NCBI GenBank assembly: GCA_023400405.1
Contig: JAEXFD010000048.1
Coordinates: 74,275-138,274, forward strand
Length of the DNA stretch: 64,000 bases
Reading direction: 5' to 3'
Source of the DNA: Pseudomonadota bacterium
Lineage (GTDB): Bacteria > Pseudomonadota > Alphaproteobacteria > Sphingomonadales > Sphingomonadaceae
Part shown: positions 7,728 through 16,198 of the stretch, one piece after another
Position numbering within the stretch: the stretch's first letter is position 1
Layout of the letters: each line of letters opens with the position of its first letter
Translations under genes and position numbers: made by a program
The notes under the pieces: model-generated
Databases searched by the model: none
The model's input: the letters and a program-made list of their open reading frames with translations, nothing else
What the model was told of the DNA's origin: nothing

Positions 7728-7859
7728 ATGGAACGCGACTTCGAACCTCGCGACGAGGTGATCGATCTCGGCGCAGCCAGCGTCGAGACCAAGGGCATCG
7801 GCGCCATCTTCCACGACGAGGACGTGCTGCAGGCCATGCCTGGCCTCGCTGCCGAGTGA
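7728..7859 (+). CDS. Lasso peptide precursor 2
   Basis: This 43-residue precursor is nearly identical to precursor 1. The leader differs at S7P and D10E, and the 21-residue core differs at three places (V5I, T14A, L15M), so it begins GIGAIFHDED and ends MPGLAAE. The leader motif LGAASVETKG and the candidate ring acceptors D8/E9 are unchanged. Ribosome-binding site CAGGAG precedes the ATG by 10 bases. The stop is followed by a perfect hairpin and then by gene B. Confidence 0.9.
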   Translation: MERDFEPRDEVIDLGAASVETKGIGAIFHDEDVLQAMPGLAAE

Positions 7860-7864
7860 GCGCA

Positions 7865-7895
7865 ACGGCGCGCGGCCATACGGGCCGCGCGCCGT
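7865..7895 (+). other. Perfect 13-bp stem-loop between lasso precursor 2 and gene B
   Basis: ACGGCGCGCGGCC and GGCCGCGCGCCGT form a perfect stem around a 5-base loop. It lies 5 bases after the precursor stop and 22 bases before the B start. No U-tract follows, so it is more likely an RNA-stabilising or partially terminating element that sets precursor mRNA above B-C mRNA. Confidence 0.65.
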
Positions 7896-7917
7896 ATGCA
7901 AGCTAGCGAGGGCCAAT

Positions 7918-8580
7918 ATGGGATATAGGCTTCGAGACGGCGTTAGCTTCTGCGAAACCAGTGGCCGTCTGCTCTTCCTGGACGTCCGGCGGGACCGCTA
8001 TTTCTGCCTGACTGGCCCGACCGAAGACGCGTTCCGGCGGCTCGTGCGTCGGCAAGCAAAGCATGGCGATGCAGCGCACCTCGCGGGGTGCATATCGGAC
8101 GGGCTGTTGCTGCCGGCAGGAGACGGCATGATTCCCGAACCCTGCGTCCTCGCGATGCCGGAGAGCAGCGCACTCGATGCGCCCGGCCACCGGCATCCCG
8201 CGTCGGGGATATTCGGTGCGGTTGTCCGCCTCGCCAGCTCGGAGCTCGCGCTGCGTGTCTTCAGGCTGCACGGCGTGCTGCGCGGCGTGGCGCGCCACAA
8301 GGCCCGCACGCCTGGTGCCGTCACCGTGACACCGGCGATGCTGGCGGCGCCGGCCCAGATATTCCATGCGGCCGCTTTGCTCGCGAGCCCGCTCGACCGC
8401 TGCCTGCCGCGCGGTATCGCCACCACGCATCGCTATCTTTCGCTCGGGATCGCGGTGGACCTCGTGCTTGGCGTCAAGCTCCAGCCTTTCGCCGCGCATT
8501 GCTGGGTGCAGTGCGGCCCGGTCCTGCTGAACGACCGCATCGACACGGTCCGCACCTTCACCCCGATCCTGGTACTATGA
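7918..8580 (+). CDS. Lasso peptide B protein (RRE plus leader protease fusion)
   Basis: This 220-residue protein cuts the leader from the lasso precursor. Residues 1 to about 85 look like a PqqD-type RiPP recognition element (YRLRDGVSFCETSGRLLFLDVRRDRYF) that binds the leader. The C-terminal half is the transglutaminase-like cysteine protease with candidate catalytic residues C162 (RCLPRG), H194 (FAAHCW) and D206 (LLND). In proteobacterial lasso clusters these two parts are usually fused, as here. The start follows GCGAGGG, and the stop overlaps the cyclase start by ATGA. It works in the cytoplasm with protein C. Confidence 0.92.
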   Translation: MGYRLRDGVSFCETSGRLLFLDVRRDRYFCLTGPTEDAFRRLVRRQAKHGDAAHLAGCISDGLLLPAGDGMIPEPCVLAMPESSALDAPGHRHPASGIFGAVVRLASSELALRVFRLHGVLRGVARHKARTPGAVTVTPAMLAAPAQIFHAAALLASPLDRCLPRGIATTHRYLSLGIAVDLVLGVKLQPFAAHCWVQCGPVLLNDRIDTVRTFTPILVL

Positions 8581-10346
8581 CGCCGGCGCGCTTCGCCGGC
8601 GTGATTGCACCGCGCTCCGATCGGCGCGCCGAGTTGGTCGAGCGGCTGTCGCATGCGGCTTTGCCCTCGGGCGCGCTCGGCCGGACGCTCGACAACGATC
8701 TGCTCGTCTTGCTGTCGCACTCGCCCACGCCGCCGCTGCTCGCGCGGGAAGAGGGAGCGATCATCGGTCCGCTCTTCTCCCGCGGTCAGGCAAGCGCACG
8801 AACCCAGCTCGCGCCCTCGGCGCAGGCGATGATCGCGGCATCGGCCGGCGGCCATCTGCTCGATGCCTGGTGGGGCCATTATGTCGCGGTCCTGGCCGGC
8901 GGTGCCGGCCGCCGCGTCACGATCGTCCGGGCACCGATGGGCGCCCTTCCCGTCTACTGGCTCGAGACTTCCGACGGCGTGGTGTTCGGGTCGGATCTCG
9001 CGCTGCTGCGCGACGCAGGCTTCTTCACGCCGGCGATCGACCGCACCGCGCTCGCCCGGTTCCTCGTCGCCAACAATGTACGGACGCGCGAAACCTGCCT
9101 TCAGGGCCTGTACGAGGTCCAGGGCGGCGACCGGCTCCTGGTCGAGGACGGCCGCATAACCATCGAGGCGGGCTGGTCACCCTGGGACTGGGCAGCGCGT
9201 GACCGCGCGCTGCTCGATGCTCGCGAGGCGGCCGCACGGGTCCGCGACGCGGTGCTCCACAGCGTCGCCGCGATGCGCAGCCCCCATGAACGGGTCGTGC
9301 TCAAATTGTCGGGCGGGCTGGACTCGTCGATCGTCGCCGCCGCGCTGAAAGCTGCAGGGCGGCCCTTTACCTGCCTGACATTGGTCACCGCCAACCCGTC
9401 GGGCGACGAACGCGCCTTCGCGACAGCCACCGCCAAAGCCGTCGGTGAAAGCCTAGTTGAGCGGATGCGCGACCAGGCGCTGGTCGAGCTCACGCGGTCC
9501 GAAGCGGGAAACCTCCCGCGACCGACCATGCGTGCCTTCATGCAGGCTTCGCGGGCGCTCGCAGCCTCGGTCGCGCGCGAGACCGGCGCCACGGCTATCC
9601 TCGATGGCAGCGGCGGCGACGGCGTCTTCTGCTCGCTTCAATCGGTCCGGCCGGTGCTCGACTGCTTGCGCGCGCCCGAAGGCCGACCCGAACTGAAGCG
9701 GGTCGTGCGCACCCTGGCCGAGGTCAGTCAGGCCGGTATCCCCCAGATCGCATGGCGAACGCTGCAGGCGCTGTGGCGGCCGGCATCCTACCCGGTCCTG
9801 CGCGACGATCGCTTCCTGTCGCGTGTCGCCCTCGACCTTTCGGACGAAGCCGGCGCGCATCCCTGGCTGGTCTGTCCTGCGGATGCGCTTCCGGCCAAGG
9901 CCGCGCATGTCGCCATGATCGTCACAGCCCAGAGCGTCGCGGAGGCTGCCGATCCGCTCGATCCGCTGCCTACCTTGTCACCGCTGATGGCCCAGCCGGT
10001 CATTGAAACCTGTCTCCGGGTGCCGAGTTGGCTCTGGCTCGACCAGGGCCGCAACCGGGCGGCCGCACGGCATGGCTTCGCCGACCGGCTTCCACCGGAA
10101 ATAGCGTGGCGGCGCTCCAAGGGCACCCCGGACAGTTTCCTGATCGATCTGTTCGAGACCCACCGCGCCACGATCCGCGCACTGTTGCTGGAAGGCGTGC
10201 TCGCGAGTCTGGACCTGCTGGACACCGCGGCACTGGCGCCAGTGGTCGACGACCGCCGGCCGGTCACCGGCTATGATTTCGTCCGGGTCATGCGCCTGGT
10301 GGATATCGAGGTATGGGCGCGTGCGATGCAGGCGCGCGAACGATGA
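8577..10346 (+). CDS. Lasso peptide cyclase (asparagine synthetase-like, protein C)
   Basis: This 589-residue enzyme activates the side-chain acid of the core peptide with ATP and forms the macrolactam with the freed G1 amine. The ATP-binding PP-loop SGGLDS lies at residues 245-250 inside VVLKLSGGLDSSIV. A second conserved stretch is ILDGSGGDGVF. The N-terminal glutaminase-like domain lacks the catalytic Cys2 of true asparagine synthetase (it starts MTPARF), as expected for lasso cyclases. The ATG at 8577 is chosen because it overlaps the B stop by 4 bases; the open frame extends further upstream but only as a shadow of gene B. Confidence 0.92.
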   Translation: MTPARFAGVIAPRSDRRAELVERLSHAALPSGALGRTLDNDLLVLLSHSPTPPLLAREEGAIIGPLFSRGQASARTQLAPSAQAMIAASAGGHLLDAWWGHYVAVLAGGAGRRVTIVRAPMGALPVYWLETSDGVVFGSDLALLRDAGFFTPAIDRTALARFLVANNVRTRETCLQGLYEVQGGDRLLVEDGRITIEAGWSPWDWAARDRALLDAREAAARVRDAVLHSVAAMRSPHERVVLKLSGGLDSSIVAAALKAAGRPFTCLTLVTANPSGDERAFATATAKAVGESLVERMRDQALVELTRSEAGNLPRPTMRAFMQASRALAASVARETGATAILDGSGGDGVFCSLQSVRPVLDCLRAPEGRPELKRVVRTLAEVSQAGIPQIAWRTLQALWRPASYPVLRDDRFLSRVALDLSDEAGAHPWLVCPADALPAKAAHVAMIVTAQSVAEAADPLDPLPTLSPLMAQPVIETCLRVPSWLWLDQGRNRAAARHGFADRLPPEIAWRRSKGTPDSFLIDLFETHRATIRALLLEGVLASLDLLDTAALAPVVDDRRPVTGYDFVRVMRLVDIEVWARAMQARER

Positions 10347-10407
10347 TGCTGAACACGGCGCCTATCCGGTCGCACGCACCCTCACCCCGATCCCGGCGAT
10401 TCGCTTT

Positions 10408-12558
10408 TCACCGGTTGGCTGCCGATCGACCGGGCCGATCGTGCGCCGCACGCATTGCCTGCCAACGCGCAAATTGCGCCTGCTTGGCGGGGTCCGGATC
10501 GACCTCGCCCCGCAGCCAGAAGGCGAACCAGTCGACAGCGCGCGTGTAGACCGCCAACCGATGCACCGGCTGCCACTTGCCGTGAAACTCGTCCGGAAAG
10601 ACGCGCATCTCGACCGGCTTGCCTGCCTCGCGCAGCGCCTGGACCGACTCCAGCGCGAACAGATATTCGGAATCGGCAAGCTGCAGCAGCAGGGGCGTGT
10701 CGATGCGCGTCGCATTCTGCGCCAGCGACATCGAAGCCCAGAAGCCAGGGTCGGGCCTTATCGTCGCCGGATAGCCCAGCCTGGCATTGGCATCGGCAAG
10801 CGCGATCCCGCCATAGGTCATCGCCGTCCTGCCCTCGACACAGCAGGTGCTGATTGCCGCAGCCGCAAAGCGGTGCGAGTTGATCAGGGCGAAGCGGGTC
10901 AGGGTCGCGCCATCGCTGAGCCCTGTCAGCCCGATACGTGCGGGGTCGACCGTGCCCGTGGCGATCGCAGCGTCGATGCCGGTCATCAACGACGAGAACA
11001 GGCTGCGATGCTCCGCCCAATCCTTCTGGTTCGCCGCGATCATCGCCTCGTTCGAACTTAGGTCCGGGTACAAGGACGCAATCGCGGTCGGCCGCTCAAG
11101 GCTCAGGACCGCGAAGCCGTGTGCGGCAAGAAGATAGATCGGATACTCGTCATTGGTGCCGCCGCGCAAAAAGCCCCGACTGTGATATTGCACGACGACC
11201 AGCGGCAGCTTGGCACCTGGCCGATGGCCGGGCGGCAAGACGAGGTCGCCCCAGGCCTCGAGACCGCGATCGTTGCGCCATTCGAGCCGCGTGACCGTGC
11301 CGAGATCGAGATCCCGGAATTCGGGATTGGGATCGAAGAGCAGGCGGTTCCGGCCCGTCGCCGGGTCGAACAGGATCAGCCGCCGCGGCGTCCGCGCATT
11401 CTCGTACAGGCACACCCACTCCGCCTGCGCGGGAACGCAGCCCTGGATCGTATCGTCGGTTGTCAGGATCCGGCGCGGCGGGACATGCCCAGGGCGCCAA
11501 GCATAGAAGCTGGTGCGCGCGTTGTTCCAGCCGTCGCGGCGCTGGAAGACGAGGCTGGACCCGGCGCCATCCCAGAATAGCAGCGAGAGCCGGCCGCTAC
11601 AGGCCTCGCCGGCACAAGCGACACTGCGTCCCGCAGGATCGTGCAGAATGAGCCGCCTGGGACTGAACGGCGACGGTGCCGTCGATTCGAGCGTGGCGGT
11701 CCAACCCGCGCGCGACCGCGCGACGGTGCCGCTCCAGGCCGCTTCCATCCGGTCGAAGGCTTCGCGCTGCGCTGGCGTTGCCGCGCTTGCGGTACCCGCC
11801 ACCGGGTCAAGCGCATGGATTTCCCGCGGCGCATCTGCGGGCCGGACCTGCGGGCGGGCACCGACATTGGGGAGAATCCTGGCATCGTAAAGCCAGCCCG
11901 AGCGGCCTTCGGCCTCGATGGCGGCATCCACTGCGGCCCGGGCCGGCCGAGTCGCGAAGAGAAGCGCCCCGGGCTCCGGCCATAGCAGCGCCTCGACATC
12001 GGTGGTGCCCGCGATGTCCCGCGCGGCGCCCTCCCCGTCTGCGCGAACCAGTGAGATGCCGGTGCGGCCGTCGATACGCTTGAGATAGGCGATCCATTGT
12101 CCGTCCGGCGACCAGACGGGCGTCACCGTAGCCGGCGGTCCGATCCGCGTGAACAGGCCGCGGACCGCGATTTCGGTCATCAGATAGGCGCCGCCGCGAT
12201 CGACGATCCGGATGCCGCTCTTCCCGTCGAGCGACTGCACCACCAATGCCCGGCAATATCCGTTGGTGGCCGGATCAGCCCGGGTGAGGACGAATGCAAC
12301 CGAGCGGCCGTCGGGCGAGACGGCGAGCGGCCCGGGCATATCGGGATTGGCCGAATCCGGGCCACCGACATCGCGAAGCCGAACGAGATCGATCGCGGTG
12401 ATCGACCGCAACGCGGCCGCGCCGGTCCGTGACGCTGGCAGCAGATCGTCACAGGCCGCCTGCGCGGCGCTGCCAAAGGACAGCGCCGCGAGGGTGGCCA
12501 GCGCGGAGACACCGGCGCGCGATCGCGCCGGCCTGTTCGCCAGCCGCGCTCTCACCAC
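10408..12558 (-). CDS. Lasso peptide isopeptidase (S9 prolyl-oligopeptidase family, AtxE-like)
   Basis: This 716-residue protein fits the isopeptidases that open the macrolactam ring of lasso peptides. It has a cleavable signal peptide (ALSFGSAAQA, cut near residue 34), a beta-propeller-like N-terminal region and a C-terminal alpha/beta-hydrolase domain. The catalytic triad candidates are S548 (GLSDG), D629 (QLADS) and H659 (DEFHG). The GTG start at 12558 overlaps the receptor stop by 7 bases. The gene is convergent with the cyclase gene across 61 bases. Families of this kind are specific for their own lasso peptide, so the likely substrates are the two peptides encoded here after re-import. 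That is inference from context. Confidence 0.88.
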   Translation of the reverse strand: MVRARLANRPARSRAGVSALATLAALSFGSAAQAACDDLLPASRTGAAALRSITAIDLVRLRDVGGPDSANPDMPGPLAVSPDGRSVAFVLTRADPATNGYCRALVVQSLDGKSGIRIVDRGGAYLMTEIAVRGLFTRIGPPATVTPVWSPDGQWIAYLKRIDGRTGISLVRADGEGAARDIAGTTDVEALLWPEPGALLFATRPARAAVDAAIEAEGRSGWLYDARILPNVGARPQVRPADAPREIHALDPVAGTASAATPAQREAFDRMEAAWSGTVARSRAGWTATLESTAPSPFSPRRLILHDPAGRSVACAGEACSGRLSLLFWDGAGSSLVFQRRDGWNNARTSFYAWRPGHVPPRRILTTDDTIQGCVPAQAEWVCLYENARTPRRLILFDPATGRNRLLFDPNPEFRDLDLGTVTRLEWRNDRGLEAWGDLVLPPGHRPGAKLPLVVVQYHSRGFLRGGTNDEYPIYLLAAHGFAVLSLERPTAIASLYPDLSSNEAMIAANQKDWAEHRSLFSSLMTGIDAAIATGTVDPARIGLTGLSDGATLTRFALINSHRFAAAAISTCCVEGRTAMTYGGIALADANARLGYPATIRPDPGFWASMSLAQNATRIDTPLLLQLADSEYLFALESVQALREAGKPVEMRVFPDEFHGKWQPVHRLAVYTRAVDWFAFWLRGEVDPDPAKQAQFARWQAMRAAHDRPGRSAANR

Positions 12559-15119
12559 GTCTTGCGCACCGTGAAGCTGACAAAGCGGCCAACCGGCGAA
12601 TAATTGGTCGAATCATAGGGTGTATCGCTGAACTGGGTCGTCGCGATCCGGGTCGGCTGGTCGTTGAACAGGTTGAGCATCGCCACCGACAGCTCGATAT
12701 TGCCGAGCAGCCCGAGCCCGCCTGTACGGTAATGGGCCGCGACATCGATCGTCTTCATCGAACCGACCCGGAACAGGTTCGCCGCCCGCGGGTCGTCGAC
12801 ACCGCCGATATAGTTCAGGCTGGTGGTGAGGTTGAACGGCCCATGGTCCCAGCTGATGCCGGCCCGGGCCCGGACATGCGGCGGGCTGAAGATCTGGCCC
12901 GCCAGCGGGACCACCGGCTGGGTGCTGCTGATCTGCTGATTGCTTTCGAGATAGCTCGCATTGACCGTGGTCGCGAGGCTGTCCGCGGCGCCGAGGCGGG
13001 TGCGGTAGCGGAACAGAACATCCATGCCGCGAATCGACTGGCGGCCGGCATTGATGCTGCTGTCGTCGATCAGGACCGCCACCTTGGCCGGGTCGTAAGG
13101 CGCCCCGGCGGCATTGACGAAGCTCAATGCACCCCCGACGATGTCGGCCAGCAACGCTGCTGCCGGGTTCATCGTCGCACGGTCGCGATAGGCGGGATTG
13201 CTGAGCGACTGGGCGATGAAGGCGATCGGGGTCACCACGCGATCGCGATAGGCAATGTCGAAATAGCTCAACTCGAGTTCGGCACCGGCGAGGCCGCGCG
13301 GATGGATCGCAAGCGTGGCCGACCAGGTCCGCGCCCGTTCGGGCTTCAGCGTCGGATTGCCGCCCTGGACGAACAGCGCCGTCGCACCCGCGGCATAGCC
13401 GGTGCCACCGAGCGCCGACGGGGCGATCAGCACGAGCGAGCGCGGCTGGTATTTTTCGAGCAGCGTCGGCGCGCGGAAGGATCGTCCCCAGCTGCCCTTG
13501 ATCTCGAAATCGGGCGTGGGCGCATAGACGATGCCGATCTTCGGTGTCGCGATGTCGCCGATCCCTGGGTAATTCTCGTAGCGAAGCGCGGCGCTGAGCT
13601 TTAGCCGATAGGCCAGCGGCATCGCCATGCCCGGCGACATCAGCGGCAGGCTCAGCTCGCCATAGCCATAATAGCTGTCCTGGGTCCGATCGATGTTCTG
13701 GGCATTGCCCGGACCGTTGTCCCGGATGAAGGTGTTGCTCCGGTAGCCGCCGCCGACGGCGAGCCGTACCGCTCCGGCGGGCAGCGAGAAGAGCGGTCCG
13801 TCGGCGCCGATCTCGCCGGTCGCGGCGCTGTTGCAATAGCAGATCTCGGGCGGCGCGGTGGGCACGCCCTTCGCCCAGGTCGTGACCGTGAAGCGGGTAT
13901 GATCGCGGCCATAGGAGCCGGTCGCGACCGCGCGCCATGCGCCGGCATCCAGACGCAATGTCGGCGCGATTGCCAGCGATTCCGTCGTATAGTCATTGAC
14001 GATGCCGCTGAGCTTGACGTCACCGGCGGCATTGTTCGCGACGGACTTGATGCTCCACCGCCGGTTGTAGAGCGCGTCCAGCTCAAGGGTCAGCCCGTCC
14101 AGGAGTTGCTGGTGACCGCTCAGCACCGCGCTGTGGTTCCGGATCGGCGGGAAAAGCGTAAGGGCCGGGCTTTTGGCCTCGGCATAGCTTCGGTCGCGGC
14201 CGTAGATCGCCGTGGTCCGTGCAAATTCGTAACTTGCGATCAGGCCACCCGAGGCCCAGCGCTGGCCGGCCGAAACACCGTAGCGCTGCTCGAAATTGCC
14301 GCCATCGGTCGACGTGCCGAGGCGCGCGCTCATGTCGATGGCATCGCTGTCGCGGCGCAGGATGACATTGGCGACACCGGCGACGGCGTCCGAGCCGTAC
14401 AGCGCCGACGCACCATCCGGGACGATCTCGATCCGTTCGACCGCCGCGAGCGGGATCGCCGAGACATCGATGCTTTGCCGAGACGAGCTGTACGACAGCC
14501 GATGGCCGTTCAGCAGCGTCAGCGTCGCGTCGCTGCCGATGCCGCGCAGATTGATGGACGAGCCCCCGCCGACATTGACGCCGCTCGTCGACGGCACGTT
14601 CGCGCCGACCCCGGGATTCTGTCCGCCTCCAAAGTTCTGGGGAATGCTTCGCACGACGTCCCCTAGAGCGGCCTGGCCGGCGTTGCGCATCTCCTCTTGT
14701 GTGACACTGAGAACCGGCGATGCCACCCGCGCGCCGCGGATCCGGCTGCCGGTGACGGTGATCGCCTCCCCGCCATCGATCGGCGCCGCGAGCGCCTGCG
14801 GCGCGGCCGGCACGATGACGAACGCCGCACCCGAATGCTGCACCTGCAAGCCCGACCCGGCCAGCAGCCGATCCAGCGCTTCCTCGACGGAGAATACGCC
14901 CTTCAGCGCCGGCGCCTGGCGATCCTCGACGAGATCGCTCGGCGCGACGATGCTCTGTCCCGTCGCCGTCGCAATCGCCTGGATCGAGCGCGCGAGCGGC
15001 TGGGCGGGAAGGTCATAGCCTCGCCGCCCGGCTTCCTGCGCGCAAGCGACGGTCGCGCTCGTCGCGACCAGCGCCGTGCCGCCCAGAAACAGTGCCAATA
15101 ATTCTGTCGCCCCCCGCAT
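12552..15119 (-). CDS. TonB-dependent outer-membrane transducer with STN domain
   Basis: This 855-residue receptor has a signal peptide (MRGATELLALFLGG to the ACA cut). A secretin/TonB N-terminal signalling domain follows (GYDLPAQPLARSIQAIATATG to about residue 95), then a plug (ITVTGSRIRG, later GNVILRR-like VANVILRRD) and a 22-strand barrel ending FTVRKTW with terminal aromatic W. The STN domain talks to FecR, which marks it as a transducer that reports ligand binding. The start at 15119 is preferred over an in-frame ATG 39 bases upstream because GGGGAGAAAGACAC precedes it and the signal peptide begins there. Its ligand is probably the lasso peptide made here, or a siderophore-like compound bound by it. 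Confidence 0.9.
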   Translation of the reverse strand: MRGATELLALFLGGTALVATSATVACAQEAGRRGYDLPAQPLARSIQAIATATGQSIVAPSDLVEDRQAPALKGVFSVEEALDRLLAGSGLQVQHSGAAFVIVPAAPQALAAPIDGGEAITVTGSRIRGARVASPVLSVTQEEMRNAGQAALGDVVRSIPQNFGGGQNPGVGANVPSTSGVNVGGGSSINLRGIGSDATLTLLNGHRLSYSSSRQSIDVSAIPLAAVERIEIVPDGASALYGSDAVAGVANVILRRDSDAIDMSARLGTSTDGGNFEQRYGVSAGQRWASGGLIASYEFARTTAIYGRDRSYAEAKSPALTLFPPIRNHSAVLSGHQQLLDGLTLELDALYNRRWSIKSVANNAAGDVKLSGIVNDYTTESLAIAPTLRLDAGAWRAVATGSYGRDHTRFTVTTWAKGVPTAPPEICYCNSAATGEIGADGPLFSLPAGAVRLAVGGGYRSNTFIRDNGPGNAQNIDRTQDSYYGYGELSLPLMSPGMAMPLAYRLKLSAALRYENYPGIGDIATPKIGIVYAPTPDFEIKGSWGRSFRAPTLLEKYQPRSLVLIAPSALGGTGYAAGATALFVQGGNPTLKPERARTWSATLAIHPRGLAGAELELSYFDIAYRDRVVTPIAFIAQSLSNPAYRDRATMNPAAALLADIVGGALSFVNAAGAPYDPAKVAVLIDDSSINAGRQSIRGMDVLFRYRTRLGAADSLATTVNASYLESNQQISSTQPVVPLAGQIFSPPHVRARAGISWDHGPFNLTTSLNYIGGVDDPRAANLFRVGSMKTIDVAAHYRTGGLGLLGNIELSVAMLNLFNDQPTRIATTQFSDTPYDSTNYSPVGRFVSFTVRKTW

Positions 15120-15159
15120 GTGTCTTTCTCCCCATCCTGGCATCCTTGCTTGTGCCATT

Positions 15160-15205
15160 CGGTGCGGAGACGACGCGGGCAGGAATCACCCTATGATTTT
15201 TTTGC
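15160..15205 (-). promoter_or_regulatory. Candidate ECF promoter before the TonB receptor
   Basis: On the minus strand a seven-A tract (15197-15203) is followed by TCATAGGGTGATTCC and then CGCGTCGTCT, resembling FecI-type sigma promoters with a CGTC-like -10. The 92-bp gap between fecR and the receptor supports a separate promoter here. The match is by eye. Confidence 0.35.
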
Positions 15206-15211
15206 GCGCGC

Positions 15212-16198
15212 CTATTGCAGCACGATCGACGCATCGGGCTGGGGGTGAAGCTCGAGCTGGAACATCGTGGCGGCGGATTTGGCGAACCCTGCCGGATCGC
15301 CTGCGGCAAAGGCACCGGTGACGCGCAAGTCGCCGATCCGCGCGGAGCCAAGCACCAGCTTGGTATCGTTGCGGCGGTTGAAGCGCGCGATGGCCTCGCG
15401 CAAGGGGGTGGCGTCGAACGAGAGCATGGCGTCGGGCCAGGACGTGTCGGCGGGGTCGGCCGCGACGGGCGGCGACGGCGCCTTGCCATGGCCATAGACC
15501 AGCGCCTGGCCCGGCATGAGCATCCGGCTTGCGGCACCCTTTGCGACCGTGGGGTCGGCGCGCACCTCGACCGACCCGCGCAGCAGGACGACGCGCACAA
15601 GCGTCGGCTGGAGCTCGACGTCGAAGATCGTCCCATGGGCGACGACCGCGCCCCCGTCCGCACGGACCAGGAATGGCCGCGCGGGATCGTGCGCAACCTC
15701 GAAGCGCGCGCGGCCCTTGAGAAGCTCTATCCGGCGCTCGGAGGCGCTATAAGCCACGCGGACGGCGCTGTTCCGGTCGAGCGTCACCCGCGACCCGTCT
15801 GCGAGGGCAATCGCGCGGACCGCATCGGCCTTGCCGGCATAGGCGACCGGCGCCGCTGCCGGGTCCGATCGCATGCCGCCGTGCAGCCACAGGCCGCCGC
15901 CGACGATCAGCACCACGAGGGCGGCGACCGCCGCGGCGCGCACCATCGGTTGCCGGTACCAGACGCTGGCTCGGGAAAGGTCGCGTCCCCGCCCGAGACG
16001 GGTGTTGGCAAGGAATCTGGACTGGTCCCATTGGCGCGCGAGCCGGTCATAGGTCTCGCCGTTCAGGGCATCGGCACGCCATGCCTCGAACGCAGCCAGC
16101 TCCGTTTCGCTCGCGCCGGCGCGCAGCCGCGCGAACCAGTCGGCAGCCTCCTGCCGCGCGCGTGCGGTGGCGCCTTCCTCCCCTGCCGATCCAGTCAT
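15212..16198 (-). CDS. FecR-family anti-sigma/sigma regulator
   Basis: This 328-residue inner-membrane protein has the FecR layout. An N-terminal cytoplasmic DUF4880 segment (ARQEAADWFARLRAG, then FEAWRADALNGETYDRL) is followed by one membrane helix at about residues 88-106, a periplasmic FecR domain (IALADGSRVTLDRNSAVRVAYS) and a C-terminal STN-like domain (FDATPLREAIARFNRRNDTKL). It would bind the FecI protein and pass on the signal from the receptor's STN domain. The start overlaps the fecI stop by ATGA. Confidence 0.92.
   Translation of the reverse strand: MTGSAGEEGATARARQEAADWFARLRAGASETELAAFEAWRADALNGETYDRLARQWDQSRFLANTRLGRGRDLSRASVWYRQPMVRAAAVAALVVLIVGGGLWLHGGMRSDPAAAPVAYAGKADAVRAIALADGSRVTLDRNSAVRVAYSASERRIELLKGRARFEVAHDPARPFLVRADGGAVVAHGTIFDVELQPTLVRVVLLRGSVEVRADPTVAKGAASRMLMPGQALVYGHGKAPSPPVAADPADTSWPDAMLSFDATPLREAIARFNRRNDTKLVLGSARIGDLRVTGAFAAGDPAGFAKSAATMFQLELHPQPDASIVLQ

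Larger units (their letters stand above)
7333..7859 (+). repeat. Tandem duplication of promoter plus lasso precursor gene (two 233-bp units)
   Basis: Units 7333-7565 and 7627-7859 are exactly the same length and align without gaps from TGCAACAATCGCGTTATA through the stop codon. Each holds a promoter, leader and precursor gene. A 61-bp spacer lies between them, and the trailing hairpins (7571-7601 and 7865-7895) are also related, so the duplicated block is about 290 bp. Coding parts differ by few substitutions, which points to a recent duplication or gene conversion. Confidence 0.9.

Noticed and set aside
8088..8576. N-terminal extension of the lasso cyclase
   Set aside because: The added sequence is an off-frame reading of gene B; the ATGA overlap at 8577 gives the true start.
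12429..13604. Plus-strand frame opposite the TonB receptor
   Set aside because: Antisense shadow; the minus-strand barrel with terminal W and STN domain is the real gene.
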